Position numbers and translations under genes: made by a program. A stretch of 8,851 nucleotides of DNA from NCBI GenBank assembly GCA_011523485.1, contig WTGR01000154.1, forward strand, positions 1 through 8,851, written 5' to 3'. Each line of letters starts with the position of its first letter. The stretch's first letter is position 1. Origin of the DNA: Acidobacteriota bacterium (GTDB lineage: Bacteria; Acidobacteriota; Vicinamibacteria; Vicinamibacterales; UBA8438). The notes below the pieces were generated by a model. That model was not told where the DNA came from. It saw only the letters and a list, made by a program, of their open reading frames with translations, and ran no database searches. This document shows positions 1 to 5,848 of the stretch, piece after piece.

Positions 1-125
1 TGGCCTACGAGCAGTCGCTCGTCAGTGCCGCCGACCTGTCGCGCGTGAAGCAGGCTTTCGATCTGAACGGGTACGTCGGCATCCTCTATCTGGCCGCCAC
101 CGCCGCCGCCATCCATGTCGGATAA
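1..125 (+). CDS. UbiA-family prenyltransferase, C-terminal fragment (5' end outside window)
   Basis: Only about the last 40 residues are present, read from base 3 and ending at the TAA at 123-125. They begin AYEQSLV and finish with a hydrophobic helix, GYVGILYLAATAAAIHVG. A conserved 'YEH/YEQ-x-LV ... DL-x-x-(V/I)-x-x-A-F-x-x-NG' tail followed by a last membrane helix is typical of UbiA-type polyprenyltransferases, which attach the isoprenoid tail to an aromatic quinone precursor in the membrane. The following ubiX and ubiE genes support this role. The substrate could be 4-hydroxybenzoate (UbiA, ubiquinone), a naphthoate (MqnP or MenA type, menaquinone) or similar. The fragment lacks the DxxxD metal-binding motifs that would show catalytic competence. 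The stop overlaps the ubiX start by 11 bases. Confidence 0.72.
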   Translation, partial: AYEQSLVSAADLSRVKQAFDLNGYVGILYLAATAAAIHVG

Positions 126-726
126 ACCGTCGCGTGTGGCGGTCGGGATCACGGGTGCGAGCGGCGCCCTCTACGCGGTTCGCACGCTGGCGGCGTTGCT
201 GGCCGCGGACGTGCGGGTGGATCTCGTGGTGTCGGATTTCGGGCGGCGCCTGCTGGCGGACGAGCTGGGGCCGGACGCCGCGGTGGATCGACTCGGCGCC
301 TATCTGACCGCGCGCTACGGGGTGGCGTTCGCGTCCGACGCGCTGGCCGTCCATCGCAACCGGGACGTCGGGGCGGCGATTGCCAGCGGCACCTCGCCCT
401 GCGAAGCGATGGTCATCGTGCCCTGCTCGATGAAGACGCTGGCGGGCGTGGCGCACGGATTGTCCCGCAACCTGATCGAGCGGGCGGCGGACGTCGCGTT
501 GAAGGAGCGGCGCCCGCTCGTAATCGTGCCGCGCGAGACGCCGATGAGCCTGCCGCAGCTCCGCAACATGGTGCTCTGCGCCGAGGCGGGCGCGCACATG
601 CTGCCGGCGATGCCCGCCTTCTACCAGCGTCCGGACACGCTCGACGACCTCGCCGACTTCATGGCCGGAAAGATCGTCTCGTGCCTCGGTTTCGATCAGG
701 ACCTCTTTCCGGCATGGACCGGGTGA
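115..726 (+). CDS. ubiX: UbiX flavin prenyltransferase
   Basis: The 203-residue protein has the usual length of UbiX, a cytosolic enzyme that attaches a dimethylallyl group to FMN to make prenylated FMN, the cofactor of UbiD-type decarboxylases. The N-terminal flavin-binding loop GITGASGA (11-18) carries the conserved Ser16. The central VPCSMKTLAGVAHG segment (102-115), then LIERAADVALKERRPLVIVPRETP-like sequence with Arg123, Lys130, Arg140 and Glu141, and Tyr170 in the C-terminal part, match the phosphate-binding and catalytic positions known in the family. The ATG at 115 lies inside the 3' end of the UbiA gene with no clear Shine-Dalgarno site, so translation is probably coupled. No UbiD partner gene is visible here. 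The adjoining prenyltransferase and methyltransferase imply a quinone decarboxylation step, by UbiD in ubiquinone synthesis or a UbiD-like enzyme in the futalosine menaquinone route. Confidence 0.95.
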   Translation: MSDKPSRVAVGITGASGALYAVRTLAALLAADVRVDLVVSDFGRRLLADELGPDAAVDRLGAYLTARYGVAFASDALAVHRNRDVGAAIASGTSPCEAMVIVPCSMKTLAGVAHGLSRNLIERAADVALKERRPLVIVPRETPMSLPQLRNMVLCAEAGAHMLPAMPAFYQRPDTLDDLADFMAGKIVSCLGFDQDLFPAWTG

Positions 727-1466
727 TCGACAAGACGCCGGATCGCATCGCGGCGATGTTCGACGCCATCGCGGGGCGCTACGATCTGCTGAACCACCTG
801 TTGAGCGGTGGTCTCGACCGGCGGTGGCGGGCGCGCGCCGTCGGCGCGTTGCGTCTGACCGGCGAAGAGACGGTTCTGGATCTCTGCACCGGCACCGCGG
901 ACCTTGCCATCGCGCTGCGCCGCCGGCGCAGGGGCGCGGCGCGCGTCGTGGGCATCGACTTCGCCGGCCGCATGCTGGAGCACGCCGCCCGCAAGCTCGA
1001 CGCATTGGGCATGGGCGGCCGGATCGGACTGGTGCGGGGCGATGCGATGTGCGTGCCGCTTCCGGCGGCCTCGGTCGATGCGGCCGCGATTGCATTCGGC
1101 ATTCGCAACGTGGAGGACCCCCGCCGGACGCTGGCGGAGCTGCATCGCGTGGTCCGGCCCGGCGGCCGCATCGCCATCCTGGAGTTCGGGATGCCCACCC
1201 TGCCCGGACTCTCCTCGCTCTACCGCTGGTATTTCCGCCGGGTGCTGCCGTGGATCGGGCGCTTCGTCTCGCGGCACGACAGCGCCTACGCGTATCTGCC
1301 GGCGTCCGTCGGCGCGTTCCCGAGCGGGGCCGAGTTTCGCCGGTTGCTCGACGACGCGGGCTTCGTCGACACCACGGCGGTCCGGATGCTGCTGGGCGTC
1401 GTCTATCTGTACGCCGCGACCCGCGCGGCGGCGGTGGAAGCGCGTGACGGTGGTCGCGGACTATAA
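714..1466 (+). CDS. ubiE: UbiE/MenG quinone C-methyltransferase
   Basis: This 250-residue class I SAM-dependent methyltransferase adds the ring methyl group to demethylmenaquinone or a 2-polyprenyl-benzoquinol. Visible features in order are the family start region with MFDAIAGRYDLLNHLLS (15-31), SAM motif I VLDLCTGTADLA (54-65), the acidic residue Asp82 ending strand 2, the hallmark AFGIRNVED (127-135), LEFGMP (156-161), the 'AYAYLPASVGAFP' signature (191-203), and a C-terminal GVVYLYAATR. I chose the ATG at 714. It overlaps ubiX by 13 bases and starts the family's usual N-terminus, whereas an in-frame GTG at 681 would add 11 unmatched residues. The ubiE and menG activities cannot be separated by sequence alone. 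If the host makes only menaquinone, menG is the better name. Confidence 0.93.
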   Translation: MDRVIDKTPDRIAAMFDAIAGRYDLLNHLLSGGLDRRWRARAVGALRLTGEETVLDLCTGTADLAIALRRRRRGAARVVGIDFAGRMLEHAARKLDALGMGGRIGLVRGDAMCVPLPAASVDAAAIAFGIRNVEDPRRTLAELHRVVRPGGRIAILEFGMPTLPGLSSLYRWYFRRVLPWIGRFVSRHDSAYAYLPASVGAFPSGAEFRRLLDDAGFVDTTAVRMLLGVVYLYAATRAAAVEARDGGRGL

Positions 1467-1467
1467 T
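1462..1467 (+). promoter_or_regulatory. Candidate -10 element overlapping the ubiE stop codon
   Basis: A perfect TATAAT hexamer sits in very GC-rich DNA and contains the ubiE TAA stop (1464-1466). No good -35 hexamer is found 15-18 bases upstream and no TGn extension is present. If used, transcription would start near 1474, only about 8 bases before the ATG at 1482 of the TonB-family gene, giving a leaderless or nearly leaderless message. That fits the absence of a Shine-Dalgarno site there. Confidence 0.4.
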
Positions 1468-1481
1468 CTACTGGGCGCTTC

Positions 1482-2582
1482 ATGATCTTCGACTTCGAGG
1501 ACCGTTACTTCGGCACGCCCACGATCGAAGCGGCGATGTCGTGGCGCGAGCAGGTCCTGCTGTCGGTCCTCGCCCACGCACTGGTCGTGCTGCTGGTGCT
1601 GTTCGTGCCGCAGCTCCCGTTCGTGCAGGAGGCCGAGGCGCTCCGGTTGGCCCGGCTCGCGGAGCTGCAGGAGCTTCAGGAGCAGCAGCAGCTCGCTCTG
1701 GCCGCGGACGAGAACCGCACGTTCGTCTACATAGAGCCGCTCGTCGACTTCGAGGCCGACCAGGCACCGAATCCCAACGCGCCGTTGTCGGACCGGGATC
1801 GCATCGCGCAGTCGCCGACGGCCGCGGACGACCCCCTCAACAATCTGCCGAACGCCGACGGCAACTCGATGCGGTTCGTGGAGAGCGAGGATCCCTCCGA
1901 TGCCCTCGAGCCGGATCGCGCGGTCGACGCCGCGGAGGCGGCGAACCGGGAGGAGTCGGCGGCCGAATCCCGGTTCGAGGACGCGAGCGGCGACGTGCCC
2001 GACGCGGAGACGGCGGATGCATCGCGGGCCGCCGACGCGCTGGGGGAGGATGACGGCCGCCTGCCGGACGATCTGGTGGAGCAGTTGCTCGCCGACGGCG
2101 CCCTGAGCCTGCCCGGCGGCGGCGAGCCGGATCCGGACGACTTCGATGCGGACGCGGATCGGCCGGCGGACGGCCTGCTCGGGCGCGCCATGCGCAATCT
2201 CGACCGCTATGCCCGGCGTCAGACCTTCAACAACCAGCGCGGGCGCGTGGATCGGCAGGCGCCGTTCATCCAGTTCGACTCCAAGGGGGCCGACTTCGGC
2301 CCGTGGATCCGCCGGTTCGTGGCGCAGGTGTACCGCAACTGGTTCATGCCGTACGCCATCATGTCGATGCACGGCAACGTGGTGCTCACGTTCAACGTGC
2401 ATCGCGACGGGTCGATCACGGACCTGAGCGTCATGAAGCCGTCCCGGGTCAGGGCCTTCACCAACTCGGCGTTCAACGCCATCTCCACGTCCAACCCGAC
2501 CTATCCGTTGCCGGACGACTATCCGGACGACACCTGCTTCTTCACCGTCACGTTCTACTTCAACGAGTCTCCGCCCGCCTGA
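1482..2582 (+). CDS. TonB-family protein with acidic periplasmic linker
   Basis: The 366-residue protein has a short cytoplasmic N-terminus, one membrane helix at about 25-45 (VLLSVLAHALVVLLVLFV), a probable coiled coil at about 49-72 (EAEALRLARLAELQELQEQQ), a long low-complexity region rich in Asp, Glu and Ala (about 100-230), and a C-terminal TonB-like domain at about 271-362. That domain shows GNVVLTFNVHRDGSITDLSV (298-317) and YPLPDDY, matching the family pattern of a 'G-x-V-x-V-x-F-x-V-x-x-DG-x-I' strand pair followed by a Tyr/Phe-Pro-x-Pro segment. Such proteins span the periplasm and pass energy or contact to outer-membrane partners, so a diderm host is implied. The linker is acidic rather than the Pro/Lys-rich linker of classical TonB, and no ExbB or ExbD gene is seen, so an energy-transducing role is unproven. 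The ATG at 1482 has no obvious ribosome site. The ATG at 1536 is an alternative that keeps the membrane helix. Confidence 0.78.
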   Translation: MIFDFEDRYFGTPTIEAAMSWREQVLLSVLAHALVVLLVLFVPQLPFVQEAEALRLARLAELQELQEQQQLALAADENRTFVYIEPLVDFEADQAPNPNAPLSDRDRIAQSPTAADDPLNNLPNADGNSMRFVESEDPSDALEPDRAVDAAEAANREESAAESRFEDASGDVPDAETADASRAADALGEDDGRLPDDLVEQLLADGALSLPGGGEPDPDDFDADADRPADGLLGRAMRNLDRYARRQTFNNQRGRVDRQAPFIQFDSKGADFGPWIRRFVAQVYRNWFMPYAIMSMHGNVVLTFNVHRDGSITDLSVMKPSRVRAFTNSAFNAISTSNPTYPLPDDYPDDTCFFTVTFYFNESPPA

Positions 2583-2609
2583 GACCAACACGCCGCGGAG
2601 CGTACGAAC

Positions 2610-2690
2610 ATGCCCTCGCGCCTGCAGCAGATCGGTTGGGTTCTGTTCCTCGTCGGATTGATCGTCTGGGTCCTGATGCGGTGGTCGTGA
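2610..2690 (+). CDS. Candidate 26-residue single-pass membrane peptide
   Basis: An ATG at 2610 opens a 26-codon frame ending at the TGA at 2688-2690. The product has a short N-terminus containing Arg4, Gln6 and Gln7, a hydrophobic helix IGWVLFLVGLIVWVLM (8-23), and an Arg-Trp-Ser end. GGAG at 2597-2600 lies 9 bases before the start, a better ribosome site than several neighbouring genes have. The frame fills most of the 104-base gap between the TonB-family gene and miaA, and its TGA overlaps the miaA GTG start in a GTGA arrangement typical of coupled genes. The function is unknown and I recognise no family. It may be a small membrane protein, or a leader whose translation sets miaA expression. 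A chance frame remains possible at this size. Confidence 0.5.
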   Translation: MPSRLQQIGWVLFLVGLIVWVLMRWS

Positions 2691-3667
2691 GCGCGCCGGC
2701 GCGGCCCTGCCTCGTGGCCGTCGTGGGACCGACGGCGACCGGCAAGAGCACGCTCGCCGTCGAGCTCGCGCTGCGGATCGGCGGCGAGGTCGTCAGTTGC
2801 GACTCGACGGCCCTGTACCGCGGCTTCGACATCGGGACCGACAAGCCGTCGCCGGCGGCGCGCCGCGGAGTGCCGCACCACCTCATCGACGTCGCCGAGC
2901 CGACGGCGAGGTACTCGGCGGCGCGCTACGCCCGTGAGGCGGCCGACGCCGTGCGCCGGGTGACCGCCGCGGGCCGCGTCCCGGTGCTCGCGGGGGGCAC
3001 CGGCCTCTACTATCGGGCGCTGACGCGCGGCCTGTGCCCCGCGCCGGCACGCGACGACCGGCTGCGTGCGCGGCTCGGACGCATCGCGGCGCGGCGCGGC
3101 GTCGAGTCGCTGCATCGCTGGGTGGCGCGCGTCGATCCCGACTCGGCGCTGCGCGTGCAGCCGCACGACGAGAAGCGGCTCGTACGGGCGCTCGAGGTCT
3201 ACCTGCTCACGGGACGCACCCTGACCGCCCACTTCGCCGAGACCCGCTCCGCGCTGGAGGACTACGACGTGCTGCCGTTCGCCCTGCGCCTGCCGGCCGA
3301 GGAGATCGCCCGGCGCGTCGCGCGGCGGGTCGAGCGGCAGTTCGAGCGCGGCGTTCTGGACGAGGTCCGCCGGGCGCTCGCGGCCGGCGTGCCCGAGGAT
3401 GCGCATCCCTTCGGCGGCCTCGTGTACCGGCAGGTTCTGGAACACCTGCGGGGTGTGCGCGACGAGCCGGCCACGCGTGCGCTGATAGTGCAGGAGAACC
3501 GCCGCTACGCGCGGCGCCAGTTGATCTGGTTCCGAAAAGAACCTAACCTACGCTGGATTCAACGGCCCGGTGAGCATCCCGGCGCACTGGCCGAGGTCCT
3601 GGCGGCGCTCGGCGCGTATTCCACACGCTTCGCGCCCTCTACTGCGAATCATGTCGACCCCCGCTGA
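2687..3667 (+). CDS. miaA: MiaA tRNA dimethylallyltransferase
   Basis: MiaA transfers a dimethylallyl group to N6 of A37 in tRNAs reading UNN codons, making i6A. The 326-residue product has the P-loop GPTATGKS (14-21), the DSTALYRGFDIGTDKP segment (39-54) with the catalytic Asp39, the HHLIDV motif (64-69), AGGTGLYYRAL (102-112), the tRNA-contacting middle region with RLVRALEVYLLTG (164-176), and the C-terminal QENRRYARRQLIWFRK (269-284). I chose the GTG at 2687. It overlaps the stop of the small upstream frame and puts the P-loop at the usual distance from the N-terminus. A GTG at 2681 is a nearby alternative. The last 30 or so residues extend past the usual end, and the hfq start lies within them. 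The miaA-hfq order is widely conserved. Confidence 0.95.
   Translation: MSAPARPCLVAVVGPTATGKSTLAVELALRIGGEVVSCDSTALYRGFDIGTDKPSPAARRGVPHHLIDVAEPTARYSAARYAREAADAVRRVTAAGRVPVLAGGTGLYYRALTRGLCPAPARDDRLRARLGRIAARRGVESLHRWVARVDPDSALRVQPHDEKRLVRALEVYLLTGRTLTAHFAETRSALEDYDVLPFALRLPAEEIARRVARRVERQFERGVLDEVRRALAAGVPEDAHPFGGLVYRQVLEHLRGVRDEPATRALIVQENRRYARRQLIWFRKEPNLRWIQRPGEHPGALAEVLAALGAYSTRFAPSTANHVDPR
3521..3549 (+). promoter_or_regulatory. Candidate sigma70-type promoter for hfq inside miaA
   Basis: TTGATC (3521-3526) and TAACCT (3544-3549) are separated by exactly 17 bases. The -35 matches consensus at four of six positions. The -10 keeps the three most important bases, the first T, second A and last T. 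The surrounding miaA codons (AAA, GAA, CCT, CTA, ATT, CAA) are unusually AT-rich for this gene. Transcription would begin near 3556, giving hfq a leader of about 95 bases. In E. coli hfq is also served by promoters within miaA. This site is predicted by eye only. Confidence 0.33.
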
Positions 3668-3902
3668 TCGTCAGTCCGCATCGAACCTGCAGGACGTCTT
3701 TCTGAACGGCGCCCGGCGCGAGCGGCTGCGCGTGACGGTGCGCCTGATGGACGGCACCGAGGTGTGCGGCCGCATCAAGAGCTTCGATCGCTACGCGCTG
3801 CTCGTGGAGCACGACGAATCGGACGTGCTGCTCTTCAAGCACGCGGTGGCGACCATCCGGCCTCGCGCCAGCACCGGTCCGGACCCCGGCGCGGGGGGCT
3901 GA
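3651..3902 (+). CDS. hfq: Hfq RNA chaperone (Sm-like)
   Basis: The 83-residue Sm-fold protein should form a hexameric ring that anneals small RNAs to mRNAs. The Sm1 region carries NLQDVFLNGARRERLRV (12-28), and the Sm2 region FKHAVATI (62-69) carries the proximal-face Lys63 and His64. Compared with E. coli Hfq, the proximal contacts Gln8 and Asp9 (here 14 and 15) and the rim arginines 16, 17 and 19 (here 22, 23 and 25) are kept. On the distal face, Tyr25, Lys31 and Gln33 become Arg31, Glu37 and Cys39. The Sm2 Tyr of YKHA is Phe here. The C-terminal tail is short (PRASTGPDPGAGG). I chose the ATG at 3651, which overlaps miaA by 17 bases. The frame continues upstream to 3570 but has no family similarity there. 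Confidence 0.95.
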   Translation: MSTPADRQSASNLQDVFLNGARRERLRVTVRLMDGTEVCGRIKSFDRYALLVEHDESDVLLFKHAVATIRPRASTGPDPGAGG

Positions 3903-4999
3903 TGGCGGAGCCCGGTTCCGACGACTCGCTTCGCCGGCAGCTCGAAGCGCGCGAGCGAGCCACGTTGGGGCCTGCCGCCGCACTCAGCAGTCGCAGCCGC
4001 GGCCGGTTGCGGCCCGAACCGGACGATCCGATCCGGCCGGTGTTCCAGCGGGACCGCGACCGGATCGTGCACTCCAAGGCGTTCCGCCGTCTCAAGCACA
4101 AGACGCAGGTGTTCCTGGCGCCGACCGGCGATCACTACCGGACCCGCCTGACGCACACCCTCGAGGTGTCGCAAATCGCCCGGACCATCGCCAAGGTGCT
4201 GCGGCTCAACGAGGAGCTGACCGAGGCCATCGCGCTGGGCCACGACCTCGGGCACGCGCCGTTCGGGCACGCCGGCGAGCGCGTTCTGACCCGACTGTTT
4301 CCGGGCGGCTTCAACCACTACGAGCAGAGCCTGCGCGTCGTCGACGTCCTCGAGCAGAACGGCGCGGGGCTCAATCTGACCTGGGAGGTGCGCGACGGGA
4401 TCAGCAGGCATTCCAAGGGCAGGCATGGAGCCCCGGTCGGCGTCGAGCCTGCCCTGCGCGCCGCGACGCTCGAGGGGCAGGTCGCCCGCGTGGCGGACCT
4501 TATCGCCTACGTCAATCACGACATCGACGACGCGGTGCGGGCTGGCATCCTGCGGGTCGAGGCCCTGCCGGCCGCACCGATCGCCGCGCTCGGCGCGACG
4601 TCCTCCGAGCGCATCGGCTGCCTCGTGGCCGATGTCGTTCGCGAGACCCTCGCGCGGGAGGGCGAGCCGGAAGTGGCGATGAGCGCCGGGGTGCTGCAGG
4701 CGACGCTCGACCTGCGGGCGTTCCTGCACGCCGAGGTGTACGAGAACGACGCGGCGGTCGCCGAGTTCGCCAAGGCGTGCGGGATTCTCGAAGGCTTGTG
4801 GGAGAAGGTGCGCGAGAGCCCGGCGCGCTTCCTCGATCCCCGGACGGTGGAGCGCGACGGTCTGGACGTCGCTGCGAAGGACTTCCTCGCGGGGATGACG
4901 GATCGCTTTGCGATCGGGCTGTTCGAGCAGATCTTCGTGCCGCGGCCGTGGAGTCGGGGCGGCGTCGACGGAGAGCCGGGTAGAGCCGATGTGATATAG
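3902..4999 (+). CDS. dgt: Deoxyguanosinetriphosphate triphosphohydrolase-like protein (type 2 Dgt, HD domain)
   Basis: This 365-residue HD-domain protein belongs to the dNTP triphosphohydrolase family, which cleaves dNTPs to the nucleoside and triphosphate. An N-terminal region leads to FQRDRDRIVHSKAFRRLKHK (48-67), then the metal-binding set: His85 in RLTHTLEV, His114-Asp115 in GHDLGHAPFGHAGE, and Asp207 in YVNHDIDD. FNHYEQSLR (137-145) is the conserved segment after the HD pair. The length fits the shorter, cytosolic type 2 subfamily rather than the roughly 500-residue E. coli Dgt. The ATG at 3902 shares one base with the hfq stop (TGATG), so the two genes are probably translationally coupled. 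A GTG-ATA-TAG ending places a possible promoter across its stop. The true substrate of type 2 members is often untested. Confidence 0.92.
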   Translation: MAEPGSDDSLRRQLEARERATLGPAAALSSRSRGRLRPEPDDPIRPVFQRDRDRIVHSKAFRRLKHKTQVFLAPTGDHYRTRLTHTLEVSQIARTIAKVLRLNEELTEAIALGHDLGHAPFGHAGERVLTRLFPGGFNHYEQSLRVVDVLEQNGAGLNLTWEVRDGISRHSKGRHGAPVGVEPALRAATLEGQVARVADLIAYVNHDIDDAVRAGILRVEALPAAPIAALGATSSERIGCLVADVVRETLAREGEPEVAMSAGVLQATLDLRAFLHAEVYENDAAVAEFAKACGILEGLWEKVRESPARFLDPRTVERDGLDVAAKDFLAGMTDRFAIGLFEQIFVPRPWSRGGVDGEPGRADVI

Positions 5000-5000
5000 T
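4992..5000 (+). promoter_or_regulatory. Candidate extended -10 promoter across the dgt stop
   Basis: TGATATAGT is an extended -10 element (TGn followed by TATAGT, five of six matches) that includes the dgt TAG stop (4997-4999). No -35 is evident, as is allowed for extended -10 promoters. Transcription would begin near 5007, leaving a leader of about 30 bases that holds the strong ribosome site at 5021-5028. It would drive yceD-rpmF and perhaps the plsX-fab genes beyond. Confidence 0.5.
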
Positions 5001-5020
5001 GCGGGGTTCGGTCGGAAGAC

Positions 5021-5028
5021 GGAAGGAG
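5021..5028 (+). promoter_or_regulatory. Strong Shine-Dalgarno site deciding the yceD start
   Basis: GGAAGGAG ends 8 bases before the GTG at 5037, 11 before the GTG at 5040 and 17 before the ATG at 5046. The spacing favours the first GTG, which is why that start is used for the DUF177 gene. Confidence 0.65.
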
Positions 5029-5036
5029 CAGCCGGG

Positions 5037-5591
5037 GTGGTGTCCATGCGTCTGGACCTGCGTGACGTTCGCGGTCCCGCGCACCGGGTGGATCGGAGCT
5101 TTCCCGCCTCGGCGTTCAGTCCGGAAGAGGCGTTCGCGGTCGCGTCGCCGGTCGAGTTGAGGTTGAACGTCCGGAAGGACGGCGACAAGTTCAGTCTGCT
5201 GGGACGGCTCGTCACCACGGTGCGGCGCGACTGCTGCCGATGCCTGGAGCCGTTCGACGTGGCGACGGAGTTGGACATCGACGTGCGCTATCTGCCGCAA
5301 CAGGTCAACACGGGCGAAGGCGAGCACGAGATCTCCGACGACGATCTGTCGATTGCCTTCTATCGCGACGACGAGATCGATCTCGGCGGCCTCGTGCGGG
5401 AGCAGTTGCATCTGGCGGCCCCGATGAAGCCGCTGTGCGACGACGCGTGCCGAGGCCTGTGCCCGGTCTGCGGCGCCAATCGGAATGACGAGACCTGCGG
5501 CTGCGACACCGCGTGGCACGATCCGCGCTTCGCCGCCCTGCGGTCGCTCGTGCGCACCCCCGCCGGGCCGGGGCCGCAGCGAAAGGGTTGA
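5037..5591 (+). CDS. yceD: YceD/DUF177 family protein
   Basis: The 184-residue product matches the YceD (DUF177) family, which commonly precedes rpmF and is linked in several bacteria to 23S rRNA or large-subunit accumulation. The N-terminal half (about 1-60) is beta-rich. A cysteine-containing segment DCCRCLEPF (65-73) follows, then an acidic middle with DDEIDLGGLVREQLHLAAPMKP (about 111-132), and a cysteine cluster with Cys134, 138, 142, 145, 154 and 156. The CPVCG core and the closing DPRFAALRSL (162-171) are typical of the family. The cysteines suggest metal binding, which is inferred. The GTG at 5037 is chosen from the ribosome site. GTG 5040 and ATG 5046 are alternatives that change only a few residues. 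The gene ends 6 bases before rpmF. Confidence 0.88.
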   Translation: MVSMRLDLRDVRGPAHRVDRSFPASAFSPEEAFAVASPVELRLNVRKDGDKFSLLGRLVTTVRRDCCRCLEPFDVATELDIDVRYLPQQVNTGEGEHEISDDDLSIAFYRDDEIDLGGLVREQLHLAAPMKPLCDDACRGLCPVCGANRNDETCGCDTAWHDPRFAALRSLVRTPAGPGPQRKG

Positions 5592-5597
5592 ACAGAC

Positions 5598-5780
5598 ATG
5601 GCGAATCCAAAGCGGCGGCATTCGAAGGCCCGCACGGCCAAGCGACGCGCACACGATGCTCTCGAACCCGTCGTGTTGAGCACGTGCCCGCAGTGTCACG
5701 AGCCGCAGGTGCCGCATCGGGTCTGCCCGCACTGCGGCTATTACAAGGGACGCCAGGTCAAGGCGATCAAGGAAGCCTAG
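5598..5780 (+). CDS. rpmF: Ribosomal protein bL32
   Basis: This 60-residue large-subunit ribosomal protein begins MANPKRRHSKARTAKRRAHD, the standard basic N-terminus of L32. It carries two CxxC pairs, Cys30/Cys33 in CPQC and Cys43/Cys46 in CPHC, so it is the zinc-binding form rather than the cysteine-free paralogue found in some zinc-limited bacteria. CGYYKGRQV follows the second pair. A GAAAGG-like stretch about 10 bases upstream of the ATG may serve as ribosome site. It directly follows yceD and precedes plsX, the very common yceD-rpmF-plsX order that ties ribosome production to lipid synthesis. Confidence 0.97.
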   Translation: MANPKRRHSKARTAKRRAHDALEPVVLSTCPQCHEPQVPHRVCPHCGYYKGRQVKAIKEA

Positions 5781-5783
5781 GAG

Positions 5784-5827
5784 CTTGCGCCGCGGAACGC
5801 AGCATGGCGAAGTCCTTGCGGCGCAGG
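5784..5827 (+). promoter_or_regulatory. First inverted repeat in the rpmF-plsX gap
   Basis: CTTGCGCCGC (5784-5793) pairs with GCGGCGCAGG (5818-5827), nine Watson-Crick pairs and one G-T pair, with a 24-base loop. It starts just after the rpmF stop. No T-run follows, so it does not look like a standard intrinsic terminator. It may stabilise the 3' end of the rpmF message or form part of a larger leader structure. Confidence 0.5.
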
Positions 5828-5848
5828 GTCATGCAGCGGGGGGATGGG

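Noticed and set aside
681..713. Upstream GTG start for ubiE
   Set aside because: It would add 11 residues not typical of the family. The ATG at 714 gives the standard N-terminus and a short overlap with ubiX.
3570..3650. Longer hfq starting inside miaA
   Set aside because: The extra 27 residues (Trp/Arg-rich) are the out-of-frame reading of the miaA C-terminus and do not resemble Hfq.
3791..5278. 495-codon minus-strand frame opposite hfq, dgt and yceD
   Set aside because: It spans three conserved sense genes, and its low-complexity Arg/Pro/Ser-rich product shows no family motif. It is a GC-driven shadow.
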